A stretch of DNA of 64,000 nucleotides, taken from NCBI GenBank assembly GCA_963767645.1, contig CAVYEW010000018.1:496001-560000 (forward strand), given 5' to 3'. Below the pieces are notes generated by a model. That model saw nothing but the letters and a program-made list of their open reading frames with translations, made no database searches and was not told the origin of the DNA. This document shows positions 7,679-17,269 of the stretch, one piece after another (position 1 is the first letter of the stretch; each line of letters opens with the position of its first letter). Made by a program: the position numbers and the translations under genes. Source of the DNA: DATFDN01 sp963767645. Lineage in GTDB: Bacteria; Pseudomonadota; Alphaproteobacteria; Acetobacterales; Acetobacteraceae.

Positions 7679-9394
7679 ATGAGAACCAAGCGCACCACAT
7701 GGCTGGGCGGAGCGGCTCTGGCGCTCGGACTGCTCGCCATAACACCTGGCACCGGCATCGCCGACGAGGCACTGGATCAGGCAGTACGGAACGAAAACAA
7801 CTGGGCGATGTACGGGCGGACCTATGACAACACACGGTTCAGCCCGCTGAAGCAGATCAACGAACAGAACGTGGGCCAGCTCAAGCTGGTCTATGCCTTT
7901 CAATTGGGAGCATTGCGGTCGAACGAGGCGACGCCTCTGGTCATCGGCGATACGATGTATATTCCCAGCTCTTCGGGGCCGAAGAGCGTGTACGCCCTCG
8001 ATGCCAAGACCGGCGTGATCAAATGGCAGTACCAGCCCGACCTTCCGGAGGATTTCGAGCCGTATGTCTGCTGCGACCTCGACAGTCGCGGCGTGAGCTA
8101 CGCTGATGGCAAGATCCTGTTCGGGACGCTCGACGGGCACCTGATCGCGCTGAACGCCGCGGATGGCCGCGAGCTGTGGAAGGAACAAGTCATCGACTAC
8201 AAGCAGGGCGCGGTGATCACCTCGCCGCCACTGATCGTCAAGAATCTCGCGATCATCGGCTTCGCGGGCGGGGAGTATGGCGCGCGCGGCTCGATCCAGG
8301 CCTATGATCTCGGCACCGGCAAGCAGGTGTGGAAGACCTACACAATTCCCGGTCCGGGCGAGCCCGGGAACGAGACCTGGAAGGGCGACAGCTGGCAGCA
8401 TGGCGGCGGCGCCGCCTGGCTGGTCGGCTCGTACGACCCGAAAAGCAACACGGCCTTCTTCGGTACCAGCAATCCCAGCCCGTGGAACGCGGCGGTGCGC
8501 AGCACCGGAACGAGCGATTACGGCCAGCTGCGCAATCTCTACAGTTCGAGCACGCTCGCCCTCGATCCCGACAGCGGCAAGATCAAGTGGTACCTGCAAT
8601 CCACGCCCGAGGACGCTTGGGACTATGACGGCGTGAACGAACTCGTCCTCGCCGACATCGACATCGATGGTCAGCAGACTCCGGTGATGATGAAGGCTGA
8701 CCGCGACGGCTTCTTCTTCGTCGCCAACCGGGAGAGCGGCAAGCTGATCTCGGCACAACCCTTCGTGCCGGTAAACTGGGCCAAGAGCTACGACGTGGCG
8801 AACGTGCGGCCGATCCCGGACCCCGCCAAGCGACCGCGTGTCGACTACAAGGCGACCGATATCTGCCCAAGCTGGATGGGCGGCAAGAACTGGCAGCCGA
8901 TCTCGTTCAATCCGCAAACCGGCTTGGCTTATATCGCGGCGAACAACATGTGCCAGGACATGCAGGCGACCGATGTCGATTATCGGCGCGGCATGTTCTA
9001 TCTGGGGAACGACTTTACCGTTCATCCGGGCCATGGCGGCTATCTCGGACAGTTGCTCGCGCTGGACCCGGCGACACAGAAGCCGGCCTGGACCATGAAC
9101 CTGCCGCTGCCATGGAACGGCGGGACGATGACCACGGCGGGCAACCTGGTATTCTTCGGCGACATCACCGGCTGGTTCCGCGCGCTGGATGCCAAGACCG
9201 GGAAGGAATTGTGGAAGATCAACGTCGGCAGCGGAGTGGGCGCCGGGCCGATGACCTTCGCCGTCGATGGCAAGCAATATGTCGCCGTGCTCGTCGGGCG
9301 TGCCAAATCGCCGCCCGCCTTCATGGGCGAGATCGGCAAGAAGATCATGGCCGCAACTCCGGAAGGCGGCACGCTGTTCGTGTTTTCGCTCTGA
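7679..9394 (+). CDS. PQQ-dependent alcohol dehydrogenase with lanthanide-type active site (XoxF/ExaF-like)
   Basis: The 571-residue quinoprotein oxidises a primary alcohol in the periplasm. The start is ATG 7679 behind AAGGGAGGA. A Sec signal peptide ends near ITPGTGIADEA. The eight-bladed propeller shows the vicinal disulfide pair Cys131-Cys132 that sits over PQQ. The catalytic Asp315 is followed at +2 by Asp317 (AWDYDGVNE). That second aspartate is the mark of lanthanide-dependent enzymes; calcium-dependent MxaF has alanine there. There is no C-terminal haem-c domain, so it needs a separate cytochrome, and one lies downstream with a XoxJ-like protein. Whether methanol or ethanol is preferred cannot be told from the sequence. 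Confidence 0.92.
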   Translation: MRTKRTTWLGGAALALGLLAITPGTGIADEALDQAVRNENNWAMYGRTYDNTRFSPLKQINEQNVGQLKLVYAFQLGALRSNEATPLVIGDTMYIPSSSGPKSVYALDAKTGVIKWQYQPDLPEDFEPYVCCDLDSRGVSYADGKILFGTLDGHLIALNAADGRELWKEQVIDYKQGAVITSPPLIVKNLAIIGFAGGEYGARGSIQAYDLGTGKQVWKTYTIPGPGEPGNETWKGDSWQHGGGAAWLVGSYDPKSNTAFFGTSNPSPWNAAVRSTGTSDYGQLRNLYSSSTLALDPDSGKIKWYLQSTPEDAWDYDGVNELVLADIDIDGQQTPVMMKADRDGFFFVANRESGKLISAQPFVPVNWAKSYDVANVRPIPDPAKRPRVDYKATDICPSWMGGKNWQPISFNPQTGLAYIAANNMCQDMQATDVDYRRGMFYLGNDFTVHPGHGGYLGQLLALDPATQKPAWTMNLPLPWNGGTMTTAGNLVFFGDITGWFRALDAKTGKELWKINVGSGVGAGPMTFAVDGKQYVAVLVGRAKSPPAFMGEIGKKIMAATPEGGTLFVFSL

Positions 9395-9412
9395 CGAGGG
9401 AAGGAGGCGGGA

Positions 9413-10306
9413 ATGCGGGGTCGGACGCTTGCTTCCCGCACCGGCGGCGCGGTGGTGCGCCGCCAATGGGCATTCCGTGTCGTTCTCGCCGCGCTGCTTC
9501 TGGCGCCGCCGCTCCTGACGCGCGGCGCCAGGGCGGACGAGGCGCCGCCGCTCCGCCTGTGCATCGAGGCGGACAACCCGCCATTCAGCGCAGCGAACGG
9601 CCCGATGCCGGGCTTATACGTCGAGTTCGGACGGCAGATCGCGGATCGCCTGGGCCGGCAATTCGATCCGGTCTGGACGCTGGGCTATTTCGGCAAGCGC
9701 GCGGTTCGCACGACGCTGCTCGCGGGACGCTGCGACGGCTTCATCGGCCTGCCCGATGACCCCGGCTTCATGGGGCCTCGCCTCATCTTCTCGAGGCCGG
9801 TCCTGCGGCTCGGCTATGCGTTGGTGGTGCCGCGCAATCGGGCCGGCGCGGGTGTGGCGGACCTTAAGGGCCAGCGCGTGGCGGTGCAGTTCGCCTCGCC
9901 GCCGCAGAGCTTGCTGGCAAGCCAGGCGGATGTCCGGACGGTTACGGTGCTCTCCCCGGAAGAGGCGATGCGGGATCTGGCGGACGGGAAGGCCGACGCT
10001 GCCTTCATTTGGGGAGCGCCCGCCGGCTGGATCAACAAGACCGCGCTCAGCGACGCCTACAAGGTCGTGCCGGTGGAAGGCGACCATCTGCAATGGAGCG
10101 CCGCGATCGGATTTCCACGCGGACAGACCACCCTGCGCGACCAGGTGGATGCGGCGCTCGCCGAGCTCGGCGGCTCGATCGAGGCCCTGAAGGCGAAGTA
10201 TGGCGTCCCAGATGCCACGCCTGTCTCCCTTGACACCGCCGCGGCGCCGTCCGCTAGTCCGCCGGAGCCCAACTCCGCCCCGGCCCGCTCCACTCGACTC
10301 GGTTGA
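9413..10306 (+). CDS. XoxJ/MxaJ-like periplasmic binding protein of a quinoprotein dehydrogenase
   Basis: The 297-residue protein is a type 3 periplasmic binding fold of the quinoprotein dehydrogenase-associated family (XoxJ/MoxJ), thought to help assemble or activate the PQQ enzyme encoded 18 bp upstream. GGAGG precedes the ATG. A signal peptide spans roughly residues 15-42 (VVRRQWAFRVVLAALLLAPP, cleavage near ARADEA). Body motifs include LRLCIEADNPPFS, FDPVWTLGYFGKRAVRTTLL and LKGQRVAVQFASPPQ. The family fold ends at about LKAKYGVP. The extra 30 residues are a Pro/Ala-rich tail that runs into the overlapping cytochrome frame, so the two may originally have been one fusion (see findings). 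Confidence 0.85.
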   Translation: MRGRTLASRTGGAVVRRQWAFRVVLAALLLAPPLLTRGARADEAPPLRLCIEADNPPFSAANGPMPGLYVEFGRQIADRLGRQFDPVWTLGYFGKRAVRTTLLAGRCDGFIGLPDDPGFMGPRLIFSRPVLRLGYALVVPRNRAGAGVADLKGQRVAVQFASPPQSLLASQADVRTVTVLSPEEAMRDLADGKADAAFIWGAPAGWINKTALSDAYKVVPVEGDHLQWSAAIGFPRGQTTLRDQVDAALAELGGSIEALKAKYGVPDATPVSLDTAAAPSASPPEPNSAPARSTRLG

Positions 10307-10610
10307 AGCGACAACCCAAGCCCGGCCGGCGTCGTCAGATGTCGCCGGAGCCTCGGAAGAGGTTGCCGCCGGGCACAAGCTCTTTAACGACAATTGCGCG
10401 CATTGCCACGGTCCCGATGCCATCCAAGGCGAGCGTCGCAGAAATCTTCGTCTGCTAGGCCACCGCTATGGCGACGACATGGATCAGACATTCATGACCA
10501 CGGTGACGCATGGCCGGATCAGCAAGGGAATGCCGAACTGGAGCGGCATCCTCTCCGATGGGCAGTTCCACGCCATCCTGGCGTATCTGCATTCCGTGCA
10601 GGAACCCTGA
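10200..10610 (+). CDS. Cytochrome c (single haem), partner of the PQQ dehydrogenase; no own signal peptide
   Basis: One haem-c site, CAHCH, is visible, followed by a GHRYGDDMDQTFMTTVTHGR segment and an axial methionine (KGMPNWSG), as in cytochrome c_L/XoxG-type acceptors of PQQ alcohol dehydrogenases. The frame lies open only from 10191 (TGA at 10188-10190) and overlaps the XoxJ-like gene by 107 bp. The N-terminus (MASQMPRLSPLTPPRRRPLV) is not a signal peptide, yet cytochromes c must mature in the periplasm. This suggests that the protein is really the C-terminal domain of the upstream gene, separated by a one-base frameshift between 10191 and 10306. If not, export is unexplained. Confidence 0.75.
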   Translation: MASQMPRLSPLTPPRRRPLVRRSPTPPRPAPLDSVEATTQARPASSDVAGASEEVAAGHKLFNDNCAHCHGPDAIQGERRRNLRLLGHRYGDDMDQTFMTTVTHGRISKGMPNWSGILSDGQFHAILAYLHSVQEP

Positions 10611-10711
10611 GCAGCACGGACCATCAGGATCGACAGGCGCGGGCGGCCGCCCGGCTTGAGGCGCCCGCGCCTTGCGCGTACTGTTCCCGCCTACGAACCG
10701 AAGGTGCGACC

Positions 10712-12082
10712 ATGGACGACCATGCCCCGCTGGCCGATGTCTTGCTCGACCTTGACCGGCGGCATTTGGTGCATCCGCTGCACCATCCGAACGAGCACGC
10801 GGCGGCGCGGATTTTCGTCGAAGGGCGCGGGGCGATGCTGCGCACCTCCGACGGGCGCGAGTATATCGATGGCCTGTCGGCGTTGTGGAACGTCAACGCC
10901 GGGCATGGCCGCAAGGAGCTGGCGCAGGCCGCTGCAAGGCAGATGGAGCAGCTTGCCTACGCCTCGGCCTATGCCGGGTTTTCCAACGAGCCGGCAATCC
11001 GGCTCGCCGAACGGATCGTGGGGATCGCCTATCCAAGCTCGACGGCGGTCTATTTCACCACCGGGGGCGCCGAGTCCAACGAGAGCGCCTTCAAGACCGC
11101 GCGCTACTACTGGAAGCGCATGGGCAAACCGGGGAAGGTGAAGATCATTTCCCGCCAGTTCGGCTACCACGGCGTGACCATGGCGGCGATGAGCGCCACC
11201 AGCCTGCCCGGCTACGCCAAGATGTTCGGCCCGTTGGTGCCGGAGTTCCTGCAGGTGGCGCCGCCCTATCCGTATCGCTGGCCGGGCAACGGCGATGCCG
11301 GGATCGGCGCGGCCGAGGCGGTGGAGCAGGCGATCGAGGCGAACGGCGCCGATACCATCGCCGCGGTGATCGCCGAGCCGGTGATGGGCGCGGGAGGCGT
11401 GATCGTTCCTCCGGATACCTACTTCTCGCGCCTGCGCGAGATCTGCGACCGCCATGACGTGCTGCTGATCGCCGACGAGGTCATCACCGGGTTCGGGCGC
11501 ACCGGCCGCTGGTTTGCACTCGGCCGATGGGGTGTCGAGCCGGACATCGTGAGCTTCGCCAAGGGTGTGACCAGCGGTTATCTGCCGCTTGGCGGCATCA
11601 TCCTGTCGCGGAAGGTGCACCGCGCGCTGGAAGATGCGCCAGCCGACGAACGGTACATGCACGCCGCGACGTATTCCGGACATCCCGCCTGCTGCGCCGT
11701 GGGGCTCGCCAATATCGACGTGATCGAGCGCGAGGGCTTGGTGGAGCGGGCCGCGGTGATGGGGCGGCGTCTGCTCGACGGGCTGGAGACGCTGCGCACG
11801 CTGCCCGCGGTGGGCGACGTGCGCGGGCTGGGTATGCTGGCGGGGATCGAACTGGTCGAGGACAAGGCCAGCCGCAAGCCGGCGATCGGGCCCGGCGGCA
11901 AGGTCGTGGCGGAAGCGATGAAGCGCGGCTTGATCCTGCGCGCGCGCGGCGGCACGCCTGGCTACAATGGCGGGCCGCCGAGTGGAGATTCGCTCTGTCT
12001 TGCGCCGCCGTTGATGACGCCCGAGGCAACGCTCGACAGGATCGTGGAGATCATCGGGGAGGCGATCGCGGCGGTCGCCTGA
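10712..12082 (+). CDS. Class III aminotransferase (omega-aminotransferase)
   Basis: The 456-residue PLP enzyme belongs to the class III (omega) aminotransferases, which move amino groups from beta-alanine, taurine, diamines or similar compounds to pyruvate or another keto acid. Features are the N-terminal HPLHHPNEH segment, YIDGLSALWNVNAGHG, the PLP phosphate region TTGGAESNESAFK, VIAEPVMGAGGV, the IADEVITGFGRTG aspartate and the Schiff-base lysine in SFAKGVTSGYLPLGG. The start at ATG 10712 gives the usual N-terminus. It lies 24 bp upstream of a ThDP enzyme gene and the two are probably cotranscribed, suggesting joint degradation of an amino compound. Confidence 0.9.
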   Translation: MDDHAPLADVLLDLDRRHLVHPLHHPNEHAAARIFVEGRGAMLRTSDGREYIDGLSALWNVNAGHGRKELAQAAARQMEQLAYASAYAGFSNEPAIRLAERIVGIAYPSSTAVYFTTGGAESNESAFKTARYYWKRMGKPGKVKIISRQFGYHGVTMAAMSATSLPGYAKMFGPLVPEFLQVAPPYPYRWPGNGDAGIGAAEAVEQAIEANGADTIAAVIAEPVMGAGGVIVPPDTYFSRLREICDRHDVLLIADEVITGFGRTGRWFALGRWGVEPDIVSFAKGVTSGYLPLGGIILSRKVHRALEDAPADERYMHAATYSGHPACCAVGLANIDVIEREGLVERAAVMGRRLLDGLETLRTLPAVGDVRGLGMLAGIELVEDKASRKPAIGPGGKVVAEAMKRGLILRARGGTPGYNGGPPSGDSLCLAPPLMTPEATLDRIVEIIGEAIAAVA

Positions 12083-12106
12083 TACGCTGTCCTGGGAGGA
12101 ACCATC

Positions 12107-13762
12107 ATGCAGGCCGCCGAAGCCATCATCGAGATCCTGCGCCGCGAGGGCGTCTCCACGTTCTTCTGCTATCCGACCACGCCGCTGATCGAGACGGCCG
12201 TCGCCGCCGGGATGCGCCCGGTGATCTGCCGCCAGGAGCGGGTCGGCGTCGATATGGCGGACGGCTTTGCCCGCGTGAGCAACGGCAAGCCGGTCGGCGT
12301 CTTCGCGATGCAGTACGGGCCGGGGGCGGAGAACGCGTTTCCCGGCATTGCCACCGCGTTCTCCGATTCCGTGCCGATCCTGTTCCTGCCGCTCGGGCAC
12401 GCGCGCGAGAGCGCGCAGCTCTTCCCGCTGTTCAAGCCCACCCGGACCTATGCCTCGCTCACCAAGTCGATCGAGGAGATCGTGCTTCCTGAGCATGTGC
12501 CTGGGGTGATGCGGCGCGCGTTCAGCGCGCTCAAGAACGGCCGGCTCGGGCCGGTGATGGTGGAGGTGCCGCGCGACATCGTAGCGCTCGACATCGGTGC
12601 GGACACGCTCGAGTACCAGCCGCTCCGTCCGACCCGTTCGGCGCCTGATCCCGATGACGTGGAACGGGCGGCACGGCTGTTGCTAGACGCCGCCTCGCCG
12701 ATGATCCTGGCGGGGCAGGGGGTGCTGTACGCCGAGGCCGGCGACGAGCTGGTCCGGCTTGCCGAATTGCTGCGCGCCCCGGTGATGACCACGGTGGACG
12801 GCAAGAGCGCGTTCCCCGAGGATCATGCGTTGGCATTGGGCTCCGGCGGCAACGTGTTCACCGGCCAAGGCCGGCATTTCCTGCACGCGCGCGCCGATCT
12901 GGTGCTGGCCGTCGGCTGCGGTCTCAACCGTCACCAGTTGACGACTCCGCTGCTGCCGGCGGGGATGCGCGTGATCCACGCCACCAATGATCCGCGCGAT
13001 CTGCACAAATCCTATTCGGCCGAGGTGGCGCTGCTGGGCGATGCCCGCCTGAGTATTGCGCAGCTGATCGAGGCGGTGCGCGACCGGTTTGGCGGACGCA
13101 CGCTCGATCGCTCGCCTTCGGCCGAGATCGCCGAGAGGCGCCGGTCGTGGCTGGCGCGCTGGCAAGGCAAGCTCGGCGGCGCCGAGGCGCCGATCAACCC
13201 CTATCGCGTGATCGCGGAGTTCATGCGCGTCATCGACCCGGCCGATGCGATCGTGACGCACGATTCCGGCAGCCCGCGCGACCAGATGCTGGCCTTCTAT
13301 ACGGCGACCCGGCCGCGCGGCTATCTGGGCTGGGGCAAGTCGCACCAGCTTGGCACCGGACTTGGCCTCGCCATCGGCGCCAAGATCGCCGCGCCGGACA
13401 AGTTCTGCGTCAACTTCATGGGCGACGCCGCCTTCGGCATGACCGGGCTCGACTTCGAGACCGCCGTGCGCTGCGATGCGCCCATCCTGACCATCGTGCT
13501 GAACAATTCGACCATGGCGATCGAGACGTCGCACATGAAGCTGTCGCATGAGCGGCATCGGACCCGCGACATCGGCGGCAATTACGCGGGCCTCGCCCGC
13601 GACCTGGGTGGCTGGAGCGAGCGGGTCGAGAACCCGGCGGAGATCGGCGAGGCGATCCTGCGGGCGCGGCGGCAGACGCAAGAGGGCCGCGCCTGCCTGC
13701 TGGAGTTCATCACCAGCGCGGAAACCGAGTTCTCGCATCGCTACGGGGCAGAGGACGGCTGA
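12107..13762 (+). CDS. Thiamine pyrophosphate-dependent enzyme (acetolactate synthase-like)
   Basis: The 551-residue protein has the three-domain POX/AHAS fold: ThDP-binding pyrimidine domain (1-170, with CRQERVGVDMADG supplying the catalytic glutamate), central domain (about 190-320) and PP-binding domain with GDAAFGMTGLDFETAVRC and VLNNSTM. It is not an obvious IlvB; it lacks a nearby small subunit and more resembles the unassigned thiamine pyrophosphate-requiring proteins near benzoylformate decarboxylase and sulfoacetaldehyde acetyltransferase. GGGAGGA precedes the ATG. The upstream aminotransferase makes a role in 2-keto acid or aldehyde metabolism plausible, but the reaction is not known. 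Confidence 0.85.
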   Translation: MQAAEAIIEILRREGVSTFFCYPTTPLIETAVAAGMRPVICRQERVGVDMADGFARVSNGKPVGVFAMQYGPGAENAFPGIATAFSDSVPILFLPLGHARESAQLFPLFKPTRTYASLTKSIEEIVLPEHVPGVMRRAFSALKNGRLGPVMVEVPRDIVALDIGADTLEYQPLRPTRSAPDPDDVERAARLLLDAASPMILAGQGVLYAEAGDELVRLAELLRAPVMTTVDGKSAFPEDHALALGSGGNVFTGQGRHFLHARADLVLAVGCGLNRHQLTTPLLPAGMRVIHATNDPRDLHKSYSAEVALLGDARLSIAQLIEAVRDRFGGRTLDRSPSAEIAERRRSWLARWQGKLGGAEAPINPYRVIAEFMRVIDPADAIVTHDSGSPRDQMLAFYTATRPRGYLGWGKSHQLGTGLGLAIGAKIAAPDKFCVNFMGDAAFGMTGLDFETAVRCDAPILTIVLNNSTMAIETSHMKLSHERHRTRDIGGNYAGLARDLGGWSERVENPAEIGEAILRARRQTQEGRACLLEFITSAETEFSHRYGAEDG

Positions 13763-13780
13763 ATTCCGTCCTCTGCCCCG
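13744..13780. terminator. Strong bidirectional hairpin between convergent genes
   Basis: A perfect 15-bp stem (CGGGGCAGAGGACGG at 13744-13758 and its complement at 13766-13780) encloses a 7-nt loop that contains the stop codon of the ThDP enzyme gene. It sits exactly between that gene and the convergent GH16 pseudogene, so it could stop transcripts from both sides. There is no clear T-tract on either side, so intrinsic termination is inferred from the stem and its place. Confidence 0.7.
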
Positions 13781-13792
13781 CACTATTCGGCC

Positions 13793-15616
13793 TTATTGGC
13801 CGACGTGGATAGTGACGCCACCGTTGCCGAGCAGCGGTGCCGTCTGGCTCATCGCGGCGTGGCCGTCGTAAGTGACCTGGTTGACGTAAAGGTTGCGGTC
13901 CTTGCCGACGCCACCGTAGGCGTCGTTGAGGAAGTCGATCTCCACGCTGTGCGCGCCTGCGCCCCAGGTCCCGGAGAAGGTGAAGGTCTGCGTCTGGCCA
14001 GTGCTGTGCAGAGCCGTGACCGACTGCGCCGCGCCAAGCTGCTTGCCGTCCATCTTCGCGATGAACTGCGCATTGCCGAGATAGGCGTCTTCCGAGAGCA
14101 CCACCGCGAGCTTGTCGGGGGTGACGACCGGAGCCGCGGCGATGTTGATGGCGACGGTTTTCGTCACCTCCGCCCCGCCCTGATTCTGTGACATCGAGGC
14201 TGAGCGTATCCGCCCCCGCAGCGGTGGCGCTGTAGGTCAACCCGGCGAGATCGGTGTTGAGCTGTGCCTCGGTGCCGGTCAGCGTGCCGCCGGCGGCGCC
14301 GAATGTCTGGCCGCCGATGGTGATCGACCCGGCCTTGTCGGACACCTTCAGCGTCATCGTTCCGCTGGCGGTCGCCGCCCAGGGATCGGTGATCGAGAGG
14401 CCGCTGATCGGGGCAGGCTTGCCGGCGACGGCGCTGGCCGCCGCGGTGGGAACGTTGAGCGAGAGATCCTGCCAGGCCGCCGGCGGCACCGGGCTTGTGG
14501 CGGTGCCGTAGGTCGGCCCCCAAGTGTCGCTCGGCTTGGACTTGCTCCACCACATACCGGCGGAATTCTCCTGCCAGATCAGGCCCTTCTCGTAGGCCAG
14601 TTCGGTGACGCCACCCGACTGTCCATCGGGCGTGCCATTGACCGACACCTGGCCGTTGCTGGCGATCGACCAGACATTGCCACTGGCATCCGTGATGGAG
14701 GCGCCCTGCGCTGCTTGGGCCGCGGTGATGACGGTATTGTCGGGCGAGGGCTTGAAAGTCGGCGGCGGGGCGCCGTTGCTGAAGCCCGTCAGATTCCCGC
14801 TGGCGTCCACGACCGGGGTGTAGGCGGTGGCCGTGGTGCCGTGGTTGGTCCAGTCCGGGTTGGTGACCCCGTTGACGTACGGATTGGAATTATAGGCCCG
14901 CACGTAATCCACCTTCAGCGCAGCGTTGATGGTGGAGGGCGGCGATCCGTCCCAGCTCCCTGGCGCGTTCGCCAGCGAATCCAGGATCAGATACATCGGC
15001 GTATTCCAGTCCGACGGTGTCGGCTCCTGATACTCGACCTTGCCGTTGAGATAGAACGTGACCGTATTCGGCTCCCAGTCCACGGCGAACACATTCATGC
15101 CTGCTGACGTGTTGGGAGCGTTGTAGTCCCACAGCTGAGGCGTCGTGTTGTTCGGACCGGAATGCATTCCCCAGTTGATGTAGCTTGGCCACTGCCCTTC
15201 GATCTCGGGCATGTCCACTTCCGGCGGCCAAGACCCGTTCTGCGGTATAGCCCAGAACGCAACACTGGTTCCGGTCACGGCCTCGGTCTGCATCCGGACT
15301 TCAAAGTAGCCGTAGGTCTGGGAGAACTCGTTCTTCGTGTTGATTTCGCTGGAGAGGAAAGGCTGGTTGTTGACCAGGCTGCCCGGCACATCGCTCGGCG
15401 TGTTCTTGATGCCCATGCTCAGAATGCCGTTGCTGACGGAATACGTGTTCGCGTCCGCCGGCATCCCAGGAGTGTTCGGATTCATTTCGAACGAACTCAT
15501 GGTGCTGTCTGAAATCCGTTGGGAGCATAATCCCAGGAATATTCCCAAGGCTTGCCGGAACCGGCGGTCCCGGCATCAAGGGAGTTGAACTCGTCATCGA
15601 ATGTCAACTTCGTCAC
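13793..15616 (-). pseudogene. Glycoside hydrolase family 16 with C-terminal CBM60-like module, two frameshifts
   Basis: The intact gene would start at GTG 15616 behind GGAGCGAGG and read MTKLTFDDEFNSLDAG, a typical GH16 N-terminus. The frame breaks near 15508-15512, where one missing base would restore FQDSTMSSF. The catalytic GH16 domain then continues, including the ExDxxE active site (EVDMPEIE) with both glutamates kept. A middle region follows with a peptidase-like linker and cadherin-type repeat motifs. A second shift near 14186-14195 separates the last 130 residues, which match Ca-dependent xylan/glucan-binding modules (VVLSEDAYLGNAQF, TFTFSGTWGAGAHSVEIDFL, KDRNLYV). No classical signal peptide is seen. 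It is either a decaying endoglucanase gene or one with sequencing errors. Residues critical for catalysis look conserved, which favours the latter or a recent loss. Confidence 0.82.
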
Positions 15617-15895
15617 GATATCACCTCGCTCCGGGATCGCACCGAGCGATCCGTTACGAGAGTGTTCTCACTTTATCGCGAGCCGGGCAAGATAATACGA
15701 TGTGAAAACGTTACCGCGTCCAATTAACCTGTTCGGCGGACGTTCTTTCCAGAGGCAGGAAACAGGTTACGATCCGCTAGACGGCTGATCGGCGCGTGGT
15801 TCCACGTTGTCGCAGGGCTGGACGGAAGCGCATCGCGCGTACGCTTCGGTGATCTACTCCATGCCGAGCGTCAGAAATCCGCCCGCGAGCCGGCC

Positions 15896-17227
15896 TTACG
15901 GGGAGGTGGGAGAGCCGGCTTCCGTCACGCGCCAGATGCAGTTGCCGACGTCATCGGCGACGAGCAGCGCCCCATGCCGGTCGAGGGCAACGCCGACCGG
16001 ACGGCCAAGTGCGTCGCCGTCCGCATCGAGAAAGCCGGTCAGCACGTCCATCGGCATGCCCGCGGGATGCCCGGCCGCAAATGGCACGAAGACCACCTTG
16101 TAGCCGCTGTGCGGCCGGCGGTTCCAGGAGCCGTGCTCGCCGATGAAGCTGCCGCTGGAGAAGCGCGCGGGAAGCTCGCCGGACCTGCCGAAGGCAAGGC
16201 CGAGCGAGGCGGTATGCGCCCCCAGCGCATAGTCGGGCATGACCGCCGTCGTCACCAGATCGGGGCGCTGCGGCTTGACCCGGGGATCAAGATGCTGGCC
16301 GAAATAGCTGTAGGGCCAGCCGTAGAAGCCGCCTTCCCGCACCGTGGTCATGTAATCGGGGACGAGATCGCTGCCCAGGCCGTCGCGCTCGTTTACGGCG
16401 GTCCAGAGCGCGCCCGTCGCCGGCTCCCAGCCCAGGCCGTTCGGGTTGCGCAGGCCGGAGGCGGCGACCCTGTGCCGGCCCGTCCGCAGGTCAATCTCCC
16501 AGATCGCGGCACGCCCCGCTTCCGCCGCCATCCCGTTCTCCCCCGCATTGCTGTTGGAGCCCACGGTGACGTACAGGCGCTGCCCGTCGGTGCTGGCGAT
16601 GAGGTTCTTGGTCCAGTGATGATTGATCGGCCCGGCCGGCAGGTCGACGATCCTGACGCCCGGCGCGGTGATCCGCGTCTGCCCCTCCCTGTAGGGAAAG
16701 CGGAGGATCGCGTCGGTGTCGGCGACGTAGAGATCGTTGCCAACCAGCGCCATGCCGAAGGGGGAATTGAGGCCCTCCAGGAAGATCGAGCGGCTCTCGG
16801 CCGCGCCGTTCGCGTCGAGCCCGCGCAGCAAGGTGATGCGGTTGGCGTTGGGCACGCCAGCGCCGGCCCGCCGCATGACGAGCTTGGCGATCCAGCCCCT
16901 GAGGCCGGTCTCATCCTCGGGCTTGGGGGGCGCGTTGGTCTCGGCTACCAGGATGTCGCCATTGGGCAGCCCATAAACCCAGCGCGGGTGGTCGAGACCG
17001 GTGGCGTAGGCCGTCACCTTCAGGCCCGGCGCGGCGATCGGCGTCGCGCCGGCCGGCCAGCCCTTCGCCGGGGCGATGTTGACGGTCGGGAACAAGGTCT
17101 CGTGCGGCGGAGGCAGGACGGGGTCGGGGCCGATCCCGGCGGAGAGCGGAAGCGTCGCCCGATCCCCGCATCCCGAGAGGAGACAGGATGCGACCGAAAG
17201 TACCAGAAGGGCGGGGGGCGTGCGCAT
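15896..17227 (-). CDS. PQQ-dependent sugar/sorbosone dehydrogenase lipoprotein
   Basis: The 443-residue protein begins with a lipoprotein signal peptide whose lipobox is LLSGC (Cys20), so it should be anchored in the outer or inner membrane facing the periplasm. The rest is the six-bladed soluble glucose dehydrogenase/L-sorbosone dehydrogenase fold, with GLDHPRWVYGLPNGDILVAE, NHHWTKNLIAS, VGSNSNAGENG, GLRNPNGLGWEP and GEHGSWNRRPHSGYKV. The family uses PQQ to oxidise aldoses or aldehydes. It is transcribed alone. No PQQ synthesis genes lie in this window, so the cofactor must come from elsewhere in the genome. Confidence 0.88.
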   Translation of the reverse strand: MRTPPALLVLSVASCLLSGCGDRATLPLSAGIGPDPVLPPPHETLFPTVNIAPAKGWPAGATPIAAPGLKVTAYATGLDHPRWVYGLPNGDILVAETNAPPKPEDETGLRGWIAKLVMRRAGAGVPNANRITLLRGLDANGAAESRSIFLEGLNSPFGMALVGNDLYVADTDAILRFPYREGQTRITAPGVRIVDLPAGPINHHWTKNLIASTDGQRLYVTVGSNSNAGENGMAAEAGRAAIWEIDLRTGRHRVAASGLRNPNGLGWEPATGALWTAVNERDGLGSDLVPDYMTTVREGGFYGWPYSYFGQHLDPRVKPQRPDLVTTAVMPDYALGAHTASLGLAFGRSGELPARFSSGSFIGEHGSWNRRPHSGYKVVFVPFAAGHPAGMPMDVLTGFLDADGDALGRPVGVALDRHGALLVADDVGNCIWRVTEAGSPTSP

Positions 17228-17269
17228 CTTTGCGGTGTACTACCGCCGGCGCGTCGCACGAAACCCTCG

